Below, one piece after another: positions 47,416-56,809 of a stretch of 64,000 bases of DNA. Both the position numbers and the translations under genes were made by a program. Source of the stretch: Xenorhabdus cabanillasii. Lineage in GTDB: Bacteria; Pseudomonadota; Gammaproteobacteria; Enterobacterales; Enterobacteriaceae. Each line of letters begins with the position of its first letter. The stretch's first letter is position 1. The stretch is taken from the NCBI RefSeq assembly GCF_003386665.1, contig NZ_QTUB01000001.1, positions 2,914,001-2,978,000 on the forward strand, written 5' to 3'. Below the pieces are notes generated by a model. The model made no database searches and was not told the origin of the DNA. It was given only the letters and a program-made list of their open reading frames with translations.

Positions 47416-48677
47416 AACATCTAGTTTTTATTGACGCTAATAATTCAGCGATACAAAGCATGGACGAAGCATTAAAGAAGGGTTATAAAGTGACATTTTT
47501 TCGTCAGAGCAATGTCTCTTTTTATCAAAACAATGTTTACACGCAGTCGGTCCTGGAGCGTCTACATACGATAGTTGATATGCAAAACGGCACCGATGTT
47601 GATGAGATTGCATATCTGTTGGGCAATATTCTGCGTCATGAGGCCATTGACGGGGTGATTGCCCCCAACGAACCTAGTCTTGAAGCGGTAGCCGAAGCTT
47701 GCAAACGCTGTGATATCCCCTTTACCAATCTGCAAGGAGTGAAAAATGCGAGGGATAAACGTAAAGCGCGGGCAATCCTGCGAAAACATCATGTGCCGAC
47801 GATACGTTCTTGGGTAGCCTATACGCTTGATGAAGCTAACGCTATCTTCGCACAATATACCCCACCATTTATTTTTAAACCGGTCAGCGGTTTCGACAGT
47901 TTACATGCAGTAAAAGTTTCTACACATGAGGAAGTTACTGAAGCAGCAATGGATATTCTAAATGCTGGTAAAAATATTGCACTGCCTTATAGAGAGATAT
48001 TTTCAAGAGGTATTCTCATCGAAGAATTTTTGTCAGGGATGTTAATCTCAGCAGAAGTTGGTATATATAATGGTTTGTTTTTTCCGTTTATGATTAGTGG
48101 TCGTTCACAATCAAGATTTAATGAATGTGTTGAACTAGGGTCTTTTATGCCGGCTGCTCTTTCAAATGAACAGAAAATTAAATGTTTCGAGTATGCAAAA
48201 TCAGTTTGCCAAGCTTTGGTATTGGATCATGGAATTTTCCACATTGAGATGATGTATACAAAAACAGGGCCAATTCTCGTCGAAGCTAACCCACGGCTTA
48301 TGGGAGGGGTGATGCCTGAGATATACCGTCAAGCTACAGGTGAATCAATCTACCCTGCATTGTTTACAATTGCCATGTGTTCCAATGGTCCTATTAATAT
48401 ACCAATGGCTAATAGGGCTGTTACAGTAAGGAAAATTATGCCGTTAGCTGATGGTATAATTTCAGATGATTTTTATGTTGATGATATTAAAAACAATCCG
48501 AACTTGGTTAATTTTTATGCTGATAAGTTATTACATTCCCGAAATGTTCATAAAAATGAAGTGTTAGGTAGGATTATGGTGGCGCATAATGATCTGGATA
48601 AAGCAAATCTTATAGCCGATGAAATCCTTCTGGATATCGAAAGTAGAATAGGAATTAAAATTCATCAACCGCTTTAA
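47412..48677 (+). CDS. ATP-grasp carboxylate-amine ligase
   Basis: 421 aa of the ATP-grasp superfamily, closest in layout to L-amino acid ligases of the BacD/biotin-carboxylase-like type. The N-domain opens HLVFIDANNSAIQSMDEAL; the ATP-binding part has PPFIFKPVSGFDSLHAVKV (Lys and Gly loop) and RGILIEEFLSGMLISAEV; the catalytic metal-binding block is GIFHIEMMYTKTGPILVEANPRLMGG (Glu...Glu-x-Asn-x-Arg). It likely joins an amino acid to another amine through an acyl phosphate. It starts within the MFS stop codon, last gene of the operon. Confidence 0.85.
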   Translation: MKHLVFIDANNSAIQSMDEALKKGYKVTFFRQSNVSFYQNNVYTQSVLERLHTIVDMQNGTDVDEIAYLLGNILRHEAIDGVIAPNEPSLEAVAEACKRCDIPFTNLQGVKNARDKRKARAILRKHHVPTIRSWVAYTLDEANAIFAQYTPPFIFKPVSGFDSLHAVKVSTHEEVTEAAMDILNAGKNIALPYREIFSRGILIEEFLSGMLISAEVGIYNGLFFPFMISGRSQSRFNECVELGSFMPAALSNEQKIKCFEYAKSVCQALVLDHGIFHIEMMYTKTGPILVEANPRLMGGVMPEIYRQATGESIYPALFTIAMCSNGPINIPMANRAVTVRKIMPLADGIISDDFYVDDIKNNPNLVNFYADKLLHSRNVHKNEVLGRIMVAHNDLDKANLIADEILLDIESRIGIKIHQPL

Positions 48678-48801
48678 CATTAAATAATAGGTTTAGACCC
48701 GAATTCATATAATAAGTGCGACGACACTCGTAAAGAGATTTTGGCGGGAAGTTAGCGACTGATAAACTGCTTCTTCCTGTCCGGCAAGACAAGTGTAAAG
48801 C

Positions 48802-48925
48802 ATGAAATACCAGCAGCTAACCGAAGGTAAAAAGATACCAAATTGAAATCCTTTTGTCAGAGAAAAGATGCACAGTGAGTGAAATAGCTCAGCGCATCGA
48901 CGTTCATCGCACCACCTTGCCGTGA
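48802..48925 (+). mobile_element. IS30-family transposase N-terminal scrap
   Basis: MKYQQLTEG followed, after a one-base shift, by YQIEILLSEKRCTVSEIAQRI and DVHRTT: the N-terminal helix-turn-helix of an IS30 transposase. It ends where the IS256 fragment begins. Confidence 0.6.
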
Positions 48926-48934
48926 AATTCGGCG

Positions 48935-49752
48935 TAACAGCGCCACTATCAGCGCCGTGACTGACAAGGTCATCCCTGAGCTTAAACAGTGGCAACAGCG
49001 GCCACTGGACGCCATTTACCCCTTCGTCTGGCTGGATGCCATCCACTACAAGATCCGTGAGGATGAGCGCTATGTGAGTCAAGCGGTCTATACCGTATTG
49101 GCACTCAATCTTGAAGGCAAAAAAGAGGTTCTCGGCCTGTATCTCTCTGAAAGTGAAGGCGCTAACTTCTGGTTATCCGTGCTGACTGACCTGCAAAATC
49201 GTGGGCGGAAAGATATCCTCATCGCCTGCGTTGATGGGCTGACGGGCTTCCCGGAAGCGATCAACAGCATTTACCCACAAATCGAGGTTCAGTTGTGCAT
49301 CATTCACCAGATCCGCAACTCGCTCAAGTACGTGGCCTCAAAGCACCACAAGGCCTTCATGGCTGACCTGAAGCCAGTTATCGGGCGGTCTCAAAAGAAG
49401 CGGCAGAAAGCGCCCTGGACGAGTTGGACATGAAATGGGCCAGCAATATCCGGTTGTCATCCAGAGCTGGCGTCGTAAATGGGTTAATCTGTCGGCTTAC
49501 TTCTGTTACCCGGTGGCTATCCGCAAGGTTATTTACACGACGAACGCTATCGAGTCGGTACACCGTCAGTTCAGAAAACTGACGAAAACAAAAGGCGCGT
49601 TCCCGAATGAAAACTGCCTGCTCAAACTGCTTTATCTGGGGTTTCTCAATGCCCAGGAAAAATGGACGATGCCAATCCAAAGTTGGAACCTAACGCTGTC
49701 TCAGCTGTGTATTTACTTTGAAGGGCGTCTGGATAATGCGATAACGTTATAG
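48935..49752 (+). mobile_element. IS256-family transposase remnant
   Basis: Frame 1 (48957-49433) has TDKVIPELKQWQQRPLDAIY, VWLDAIHYKIRED and IACVDGLTGFPEAI, the IS256 DDE region; the rest (49435-49752) gives AIRKVIYTTNAIESVHRQFRK and the C-terminal end in another frame. The N-terminus is lost and the frame is broken near 49425, so it is inactive. Confidence 0.85.
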
Positions 49753-49946
49753 CGGCTAAATTATCGTGACACAGAATACTGAACGCCCTCGATCTTATAT
49801 CAGTATCCTGTCAAATCTTGTGTTTCATATTCTATATGATTTATCTATATGGTAGTAATTAATCGTTCTAATCAATAACAGAAATGCCTAGATATTAATA
49901 AACATTAATCAATATTATTAGTACTGTGATAAAAAGGAGATTTGAA

Positions 49947-50345
49947 ATGGCTTTAACATACATCACTAAGATTATGAATAAAACTCAAAGTGAAATAGTC
50001 ATTGTAGTAGGTGAAAAAAACAATGAAAGTTATGTACTTCAAAGTCTAGAAACAGGTAATTTCAATATAGCTGTTCCATGGGTTGGTAATCAAGAAGAAG
50101 CATGGAAGCCCATTAGACTATCAATTGAAACAAATAAAGAAAACGTCTTCGGAACAGATACTATTTGGGTTTTCCAAGATTATTGGAGCGATGATAGCTA
50201 TATCATGTATTGTATTGGTGATGAATTTCATTATAAACACGATACACTCACACGCGAAGTAAAAGGGTTTAATAAAGGTGGGGGTAGAAAAATTTTAAGA
50301 ATAATGAGAAATGAAAATGGCGAATATGATTTAAGAATGGTTTAA
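49947..50345 (+). CDS. Hypothetical protein, beta-rich
   Basis: 132 aa from ATG 49947 with AAAGGAG upstream. Not recognised. It opens MALTYITKIMNKTQSEIVIVVG and holds many aromatic/charged beta-strand-like segments (DTIWVFQDYWSDDSYIMYCIG); it has no signal peptide or membrane helix. A hairpin follows and a propeller-like gene lies 160 bp downstream, so both may be a small secreted or toxin-like pair. No family claim is made. Confidence 0.6.
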   Translation: MALTYITKIMNKTQSEIVIVVGEKNNESYVLQSLETGNFNIAVPWVGNQEEAWKPIRLSIETNKENVFGTDTIWVFQDYWSDDSYIMYCIGDEFHYKHDTLTREVKGFNKGGGRKILRIMRNENGEYDLRMV

Positions 50346-50381
50346 ATGTAATCTATAAATAGAATTACATAATATGGAATA

Positions 50382-50416
50382 TAACCTAATTATGATGAAA
50401 TTTCATAGTTAGGTTA
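50382..50416. terminator. Hairpin between the two beta-rich genes
   Basis: A 14-bp stem, TAACCTAATTATGA (50382-50395) with TCATAGTTAGGTTA (50403-50416), one G-T wobble, 7-base loop. There is no clear T-run after it, so it may be an attenuator or mRNA-stabilising structure. Confidence 0.5.
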
Positions 50417-50506
50417 TTAGGAGAGTGAATAATGAAATAGAAAAATAAAGAAGAAAATATAGTATATAAATAACAATTAATAAAAGTGTTCAAGGAGGTG
50501 TATCAT

Positions 50507-51496
50507 ATGAGCTACCACTATGTATTCTTCAGATCGAAAAACTCACGGTACGGGAGTGTTGTACGATCTACTGTTGATCAAAGGAACTGGATAAAGCCAA
50601 AAAAAGTGGAAAGTGTGTATACAGAAAGAAGTGATGCTAATCCTACAGGTTTTTTATATAAAGGTTTTCCAACTCCTACCAGACCGGAAAAGCTATATAT
50701 GATTCTAAGACAGAATCGATTTTTGATTCCGTTCAAAAATACCATAGTGTTAGCTGATGTCACGAGCGGTAGTTATATAGAAACCGATCTTACTACGCAA
50801 ACAACTATTGTTCCTTATTCGGATCCGAACTCTGTTAATGTCTATTTTTTTTATCAAAGATCCCGTGGCATCTTGAATGTTGGTTGTCTTCGTAGTGATG
50901 ATAGTAATAATCACGGAATAAACCTCGCATCGCTCTCTACGCTGGATACTGAGTTACAGAAATATCCCATTTCTGGATACCCATCTATGGTGCATTTGGA
51001 TAATCATCTCGATAATGGTGCACAAGTCTTCTATGTAAACTCTGATAAAAAGCTTGCGAGCTTTAATATTGATTTTAATCGTCAGAGTGTGACAGAACAG
51101 AGAACTTATAGCGGTATAACGGTCACTGGTAGTCCAAGTTTAATATATAACGCTCAGAGAGGGGAATATACCGTATTCTATAGAGGTCAATACAATGAGT
51201 TACGTTACGCAACTTTTGTTGCTCACGGCGCTAAGGCTGGGAACTTTCTTACTGATGGAAGGCTGGTTAATAACAGGACTAAGGTATTCAGTTCTCCTTC
51301 GGTTATTTATGAGAATAGCGAAGCTACCGTATATTTTATAGGAGATAACGAAAAAATGTGGATGTATAAAATAGACATGGAGGGAAACTCTCCTAACATT
51401 AAGAGCTACAGAGGCAATTTTGTTGATGGGAGTGTTTCTAATGAAGATGGGGACGCTCCTTTCGCAATAGCATCGGCTACCCGCGTACTGCTTTGA
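50507..51496 (+). CDS. Probable beta-propeller (lectin-like) protein
   Basis: About 329 aa from ATG 50507 behind a perfect AAGGAGG. At least three diverged repeats of ~50-65 residues are visible: GYPSMVHLDNH...VFYVNSDKKLASF, GSPSLIYNAQRG...VFYRGQYNELRY and SSPSVIYENSE...YFIGDNEKMWMY. Each pairs a PS[MLV][IV] strand with an aromatic-Gly strand, the look of sugar-binding beta-propellers. No signal peptide. Photorhabdus makes several fucose- or galactose-binding propeller lectins, so a host-glycan role is possible (inference). No direct similarity to a named lectin can be asserted by eye. Confidence 0.6.
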   Translation: MSYHYVFFRSKNSRYGSVVRSTVDQRNWIKPKKVESVYTERSDANPTGFLYKGFPTPTRPEKLYMILRQNRFLIPFKNTIVLADVTSGSYIETDLTTQTTIVPYSDPNSVNVYFFYQRSRGILNVGCLRSDDSNNHGINLASLSTLDTELQKYPISGYPSMVHLDNHLDNGAQVFYVNSDKKLASFNIDFNRQSVTEQRTYSGITVTGSPSLIYNAQRGEYTVFYRGQYNELRYATFVAHGAKAGNFLTDGRLVNNRTKVFSSPSVIYENSEATVYFIGDNEKMWMYKIDMEGNSPNIKSYRGNFVDGSVSNEDGDAPFAIASATRVLL

Positions 51497-51708
51497 TATT
51501 AGGTACATTTGTCATTTTCAGAAGACGACTGCACCAATTGAGAGGGTTTAGATTAAACGATTCAGAACAATTGTGTACTCATCTCTATTAACTATACTAA
51601 TGGGGGTTGTAAGTCAGAAACGCCGAAATTTCCAGCTTACAGTTAAAATGCCCCCATGAACCAATAGACCTTGTTTACGATTTTGTGTAATCGCCATTTT
51701 CATATTCA

Positions 51709-51860
51709 TTAAATGTGACCGTTTAAACGGTCACCAAATTCAATCATAAATCGACTCATCGCAAGACGCCAATCTTGGATCGGCATTGTCCATTTTTTAG
51801 AAGCGGCCTGAATGGCCAACCAGATCACTTTTTTCGCCGAGTCATCCGACGGAAATATCT
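51709..51860 (-). mobile_element. IS256-family C-terminal scrap
   Basis: The minus strand encodes SAKKVIWLAIQAASKKWTMP and SRFMIEFGDRL, the C-terminal end of an IS256 transposase, cut by the IS5 element that starts at 51875. Confidence 0.75.
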
Positions 51861-51874
51861 TGCGTTTCTTTATA

Positions 51875-53132
51875 GGGAACCTCCAAAAACTTTTCACAGC
51901 CACAAAATTGAGTAAAATGTAGACACAGTACATCTCTGCAAGGTAGCGCCGTCATGATACCGCCTCGTTCTGCTTTAAAAAAAGACAAGCTGGCATCCGA
52001 ATATCACCGTCGAAAAATCGATGAATTAGGTGATCCGCTGCTTGTTCTTGATAAATATGTTGATTTCTCGGCACTGGCTGACACCGTAGACCGTGTCGCG
52101 CCACGGATTATTTCTCCCAAAGGCGGACGCCCGCCATTCCCGACTGAGGTGATGGTTCGCATCATTATCCTGAAACATTTCCATAATCTTTCTGATGAAA
52201 AGATGGAATATCAACTGCTTGACCGAATGAGCTGGCAACGTTTTTGTCGCTTGACCGATGTCATTAATATTCCAGACCGTAACACGATTGGGTATTTCGA
52301 AAAACGGATTGGGCAGGAAGGGGCCAAGGCATTGTTTGAAGAAGCGAAGCATCAGCTTTCGGCACAGGGATTCATTCCCCGAGGTGGCCAAGTCATTGAT
52401 GCCACGTTGATTCCGGTTCCTAAGCAACACAATAAGAAAGAAGAGAATGAACAAATTCGTCAGGGTAAAACCCCTGATGACTGGACAGCAAACAAACGAT
52501 GCCAGAAAGATACCGAGGCAACCTGGACGAAAAAGCACGGTAAAAGTTATTTTGGCTATAAACTTACCATTAATGTCGATACAAAATATAAAGTGATTCG
52601 CAACATCGCGACAGGAACCGCCTCCGCACATGATAGCCAGTTTTTTTGAAGCCGTTTTGGAACGGTCAAATACAAGCCGGGACATTTATGCGGATAAAGG
52701 GTATGCCAGCCAGATGCGTGAACACGCGCTGAAGGAACAGGGCTATCGTGTTCATATTCAGAGAAAAGCGTTACGAAAGAAGCCATTATCAGCCTGTCAG
52801 AAAAGACGAAATAAGAAAATAGCGAAAACCCGGGCACGGGTAGAACATATCTTTGGTTCATTCTCCCAGATGGGTGACAAACTCATCCGAACGGTAGGCC
52901 GGCTGCGAGCCAATTTTGCGATGATTCTGAAGGCCACTTGTTATGATTTACAACGTTTGGTTTATTTTGGAAAATCCGGCCTTCATGCCTTTTAATTTCG
53001 GTATGTGATGAAAAAGCGATGAGTTTATTTTTTCCCCTGAAAAAGCAAGAAAAAGTCATACACAATAAGGTCATTTATTGGTGAGTGCAACATTGACCTT
53101 ATTTTTTGTATTGAGAGTTTTTAGAGGTTCCC
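51875..53132 (+). mobile_element. IS5-family element, full-length right copy
   Basis: 1258 bp between GGGAACCTCCAAAAACT (51875) and its inverted match AGTTTTTAGAGGTTCCC (ending 53132). It is flanked on the left by TATA and on the right by TTAT; the TTAT equals the bases just left of the truncated copy at 24695. The two copies are in the same orientation. Confidence 0.92.
51954..52995 (+). pseudogene. IS5-family transposase, frameshifted at a T7 run
   Basis: The front frame (to 52649) carries GGRPPFPTEVMVRIIILKHF, DRMSWQRFCRLTDV, VIDATLIPVPKQH and GYKLTINVDTKYK. The second frame (52630-52995) carries FEAVLERSNTSRDIYADKGYAS and RARVEHIFGSFSQMGDKLIR. They join into a full ~346-aa DDE transposase if one T is removed from the run 52641-52647. 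It could be expressed by slippage or be inactive; the truncated copy at 24695 ends before this point. Confidence 0.88.
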
Positions 53133-53692
53133 TTATGTAGACAGGTTCCCTGATGAGCATAAGGGAAGTCAGGAATTTATTGTTCCGGGGAACGATCCTT
53201 GTTTTCTGGCAAATCGTGTCTCTTTCTTTTCAACTTTAATGGGCCCTCCATCGTTGTTGATACAACATGTTCAAGTGCTTTTGTCGCTTTGGATATGGTA
53301 TGTCAGGCACTTGAAGCGGGTGATTGTGACTACGCTATTGTGGGAGGCGTTTCGCTGTTTCTGAATCCCTGGAAAGCGGAAGAAACCACCGCGACGCCGT
53401 TTGAAACAGGCGGAGAGGATATGCACAGTTTTTCTGAAAAGGCTTCAGGATATACAGAACCTCAGAAGGGTGCGCGGCTTTACTTTTGCAAATAAACAGC
53501 GATGAATTAAACCGGCACCACTATGTTTATGGTGTGGTGTCGGCTACCGGTCATAATTCGGGCGGTAAAACCAAATCATTTGCTCAACCCAATAAAGAGC
53601 AACAAACCAGTCTGTTTCAGACCGTCTTAAAACGGGCGAACCTGTTACCTGAGCGAATTCAATATGTGGAAGCACTCAGCGTTGCTTCTTAA
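53133..53692 (+). pseudogene. Ketosynthase gene, 3' fragment
   Basis: Starts at TTAT 53133-53136 and reads YVDRFPDEHKGSQEFIVP, then CFLANRVSFF, shifting by one base into NGPSIVVDTTCSSAFVALDM (active-site Cys) and YAIVGGVSLFLNPW, and by another base into INSDELNRHHYVYGVVSATG. It ends early in LQYVEA-like context (RIQYVEALSVAS, stop 53692) before the His motifs. It continues the KS whose 5' part is at 24315-24694. Several frameshifts show that it is dead. Confidence 0.88.
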
Positions 53693-54329
53693 GTGTTTGA
53701 TTTTAAAATTAATGATTAAAAATCAATACCATAAGTCACGGGTTGTCATGCATCTTCAAGTTTATTGCGTATATAGGTCATTTAAAAATATTACGACAGT
53801 TGACTAATTAAAGTCTTTCGGTAAAATTTTCTTATCAAACAATCAATTATTGAACAATAATCACGCTAATTGTTTATCTTATTGTTTTTAATGATTTTTA
53901 TCGTTTTATTGGCTGTAACTGTAAGAGAAAAATGATATTAATGTAAAAATATATAGATTAGTATTTGGATGGCGGTTATTCTTATAGAACTTTAACCGAG
54001 CGGTACTGTATCTATTTTTTAGAGTTTGTATTTGTTTCGTTGATATTTAAAATCTTAATAGTTTAGCTGAAGGATTATTTTATACAGTTCATATCGTTGG
54101 TGAATTAATGCGCGATTTTATTCGATGCGCTGTAAAACTTCGCTCTTTAGGGCAACGAAGATGTCAACTTTTAAGTAACAGGCCAACGCGACACTAATTA
54201 AGTAATTAGCGAAATATCTGACTCTACTTATGTGAGCGTGATATAGGATGCGTATCCATTATTCATATGAATAAACTGATTGGATAATTCATTGATGTTA
54301 TATAAGTCTCTAATTATAAGGAGGGGTAA
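53693..54329. other. Non-coding region ahead of slyA
   Basis: About 640 bp of AT-rich sequence with no supported gene; the right part must hold the slyA promoter, and TAAGGAGG at about 54318-54325 is the slyA ribosome site. This is where the accessory region meets backbone. Confidence 0.6.
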
Positions 54330-54767
54330 TTGGAATTGACATTGGGATCCGACCTGGCACGTTTAGTTCGTGTTTGGCGCGCTTTAATTGATCATCGTTT
54401 GAAGCCGTTGAAATTAACTCAAACACATTGGGTTACTCTGTATAATATTAGTCTGTTACCACCGGAGCAGTCACAGATACAACTTGCGAAAGCTATTGGT
54501 ATCGAACAACCGTCCTTGGTAAGAACTTTAGATCAATTAGAAGAAAAAAAACTCATTACAAGGCACACATGTGCTAATGACAGGCGCGCCAAAAGAATCA
54601 AATTAACCGAAGAATCGGAAAATTTTATCAAAGAAGTGGATAGTGTTATTGGTTCGACGAGGAAAGAAATTTTGGAGGGAATTACTCATGATGAGCTAAT
54701 TCTGCTCGCTTCTGTAATAAAAAAAATCGAAAAAAATATTAACCAATTACATAAACAGGTAATATAA
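54330..54767 (+). CDS. slyA: SlyA, MarR-family transcriptional regulator
   Basis: 145 aa with [23 protein letters not shown], the SlyA N-terminus, then the winged helix [28 protein letters not shown] and wing [11 protein letters not shown]. SlyA dimers counter H-NS silencing and control virulence and envelope genes, and respond to aromatic carboxylates. The start is TTG 54330, with a strong AAGGAGG upstream; a UUG start is also known in Salmonella slyA. It lies convergent to slyB across a shared hairpin, and adjacent to the large foreign AT-rich segment that it could help to regulate. Confidence 0.93.
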   Translation: MELTLGSDLARLVRVWRALIDHRLKPLKLTQTHWVTLYNISLLPPEQSQIQLAKAIGIEQPSLVRTLDQLEEKKLITRHTCANDRRAKRIKLTEESENFIKEVDSVIGSTRKEILEGITHDELILLASVIKKIEKNINQLHKQVI

Positions 54768-54779
54768 AAATTAATCGAT

Positions 54780-54828
54780 AAACAGAAAATCACGGATTGC
54801 CAAGATTTAGTTCCGCGATTTTCTGTTT
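54780..54828. terminator. Bidirectional terminator between slyA and slyB
   Basis: AAACAGAAAATC-A-CGG (54780-54795) pairs with CCG-C-GATTTTCTGTTT (54813-54828), one mismatch, 17-base loop. A- and T-rich flanks on both sides suit termination from both converging genes. Confidence 0.75.
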
Positions 54829-54847
54829 AAACATACATTGAACAATG

Positions 54848-55321
54848 TTAAATAGGCGATACCGTTGTCGAATCACCACTATCGACGATTTTAACTCGTT
54901 GCCCTTTATTGAATACAACTTGATCCAGCTTTTGTACCACAACGATATTCCTTCCGCTATCAGTACGAATTTCCAACTCAACACCTTTTGTTTTATCGAG
55001 AACACCTTCAATTCCTTGACCCGCCATTCCTCCCGCAATAGCACCTGCGGCTGTTGCAAGCTTTTGACCAGAGCCACCACCAATGGTATTTCCTAACAAT
55101 CCACCTAAAACTGCTCCACCAACCAGACCCAGCACATTAGGATCACCAGCTTGACCACCTTTAATAGTCACTGGACGGACAGACAGAATAGTGCCATAGG
55201 CAACGTTTTGAATTTGTTTGGCTTGACCAATCGAATAGGTATCGCTGGAAAGTGCTCCCATGTCAGCACATCCGGATAATGTTGTTGCTACAACTGCACC
55301 AACCAGGAAACGTTTGAACAT
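54848..55321 (-). CDS. slyB: SlyB, outer-membrane lipoprotein (glycine-zipper)
   Basis: 157 aa with a lipoprotein signal peptide and lipobox LSGC near residue 18. The glycine-zipper region VLGLVGGAVLGGLLGNTIGGGSG followed by AAGAIAGGMAGQGIEG is the Rick_17kDa/SlyB signature, and the C-terminal domain ends VFNKGQRVKIVDSG. In E. coli, SlyB is PhoP-regulated and forms rings that protect outer-membrane proteins under stress. Convergent with slyA as in other enterics. Confidence 0.93.
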   Translation of the reverse strand: MFKRFLVGAVVATTLSGCADMGALSSDTYSIGQAKQIQNVAYGTILSVRPVTIKGGQAGDPNVLGLVGGAVLGGLLGNTIGGGSGQKLATAAGAIAGGMAGQGIEGVLDKTKGVELEIRTDSGRNIVVVQKLDQVVFNKGQRVKIVDSGDSTTVSPI

Positions 55322-55655
55322 AGTTACTCCTAATTTTAATGCTACGAGAGAAAACTGGTAATAAACCTACAACCAAGTATTCAGTTACTATGGTCAGTAA
55401 CAAGCATAATAATTTTGCGAGTTACTTATTCTATACACTAATGGCTTATCTCTAAATATATAATAAATTTCTCGATGAACTCCAATAGGAATAAATCCTG
55501 ACCAAAAGTTTAGCATGTTTTGTGAAGAGTCCTCCAAAACTCAGATTTTATCTCTTATATTCCTTGTTAAGCATATATAGTCCAAATCAATGTGTTTTAT
55601 AGTTACACAGAATTTATTTACAAATGTAATCCATTCTTTAAATAGGAGAATATTT

Positions 55656-56768
55656 ATGAAGTCAGGACGTTATATTGGTGTGATGTCAGGCACCAGCATG
55701 GATGGAGTTGATGTTATTTTAGCAGAGATTAGTGATAAGGCGGTTACACAGCAGGAAAGTTATAGCCATCCATTTCCTCAGGAACTTAAACAAAAATTAC
55801 TTTCTATTTGTCAGGGGCAGCAAACAACATTATCAATAGTTGGGCAGCTTGATTATGAACTAGGGACGCTTTTTGCTGAGTCAGTAAAAGGATTATTGAA
55901 TAAAGCCGGGTTAACTGCAAATGATATTACAGCGATTGGGTGTCATGGTCAGACTGTATGGCATGAGCCGGATGGCGAAAAACCTTTTACCATGCAAATC
56001 GGTGATAATAATCGTGTAGCCGCATTAACGGGCATTACAACTGTAGGAGATTTCCGGCGCCGCGATATGGCGTATGGTGGTCAGGGAGCACCTTTAGTTC
56101 CCGCATTCCATATGGCGGTACTTGGGCATCCGACAGAAAGACGTGTGATTCTTAATATTGGTGGTATTGCCAATATCTCTGCGCTTCTGCCAAATTCTGC
56201 TGTCAAAGGATACGATACCGGGCCGGGGAATATGCTGATGGATGCCTGGACATGGCGTCATAAACAACTGCCTTATGATGAAGATGCACAATGGGCGGGT
56301 GAAGGGTACGTCAACGAGGATTTGTTACAGAAAATGTTGTCTGATCCTTACTTCGCGCGTACTGCACCGAAAAGTACGGGGCGTGAATACTTCAATATGG
56401 CATGGTTGGAAAAACAATTAGTTGATTTTCCTGATGTCAAACCAGAGGATGTGCAAGCCACTCTTGCTGAACTGACGGCAGTGAGTATTGCCGAGCAGGT
56501 ATTACTGAATGATGGTTGTGAACGTTTGTTGGTTTGTGGTGGTGGTGCCAGAAATCCGCTCATCATGCATCGATTATCTGCTTTGTTGCCTGATACTGAA
56601 GTTGCTACAACAGATAAATATGGATTGAGTGGTGATGATATGGAAGCATTAGCATTCGCCTGGCTGGCATTCCGTACAATGTCTGGTCTGCCGGGCAACT
56701 TACCATCAGTAACTGGTGCGGACAGGGCAACAATTTTAGGGGCAATTTATCCTGTTGCTGATAGATAA
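55656..56768 (+). CDS. anmK: AnmK, anhydro-N-acetylmuramic acid kinase
   Basis: 370 aa from ATG 55656 (AGGAG 9 bases before), starting [20 protein letters not shown], the family's ATP-binding signature. Further blocks: [67 protein letters not shown]. The enzyme cleaves and phosphorylates anhMurNAc in murein recycling. It lies upstream of pdxH and tyrS as in E. coli. Confidence 0.95.
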   Translation: MKSGRYIGVMSGTSMDGVDVILAEISDKAVTQQESYSHPFPQELKQKLLSICQGQQTTLSIVGQLDYELGTLFAESVKGLLNKAGLTANDITAIGCHGQTVWHEPDGEKPFTMQIGDNNRVAALTGITTVGDFRRRDMAYGGQGAPLVPAFHMAVLGHPTERRVILNIGGIANISALLPNSAVKGYDTGPGNMLMDAWTWRHKQLPYDEDAQWAGEGYVNEDLLQKMLSDPYFARTAPKSTGREYFNMAWLEKQLVDFPDVKPEDVQATLAELTAVSIAEQVLLNDGCERLLVCGGGARNPLIMHRLSALLPDTEVATTDKYGLSGDDMEALAFAWLAFRTMSGLPGNLPSVTGADRATILGAIYPVADR

Positions 56769-56809
56769 CAATGTCATGCTGATATTCATTCAGGAGTCGA
56801 GAGCTAAAA

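Noticed and set aside
34158..48677. A complete saxitoxin pathway
   Set aside because: Only tailoring-type homologues (carbamoyltransferase, SxtJ-like, GDSL, sulfotransferase, APS kinase) are present; none of the core biosynthetic enzymes is in the window.
49947..51496. PirA/PirB-type binary toxin
   Set aside because: Sizes superficially fit a small plus larger protein, but no PirA or PirB sequence features were seen and the second protein is repeat-built.
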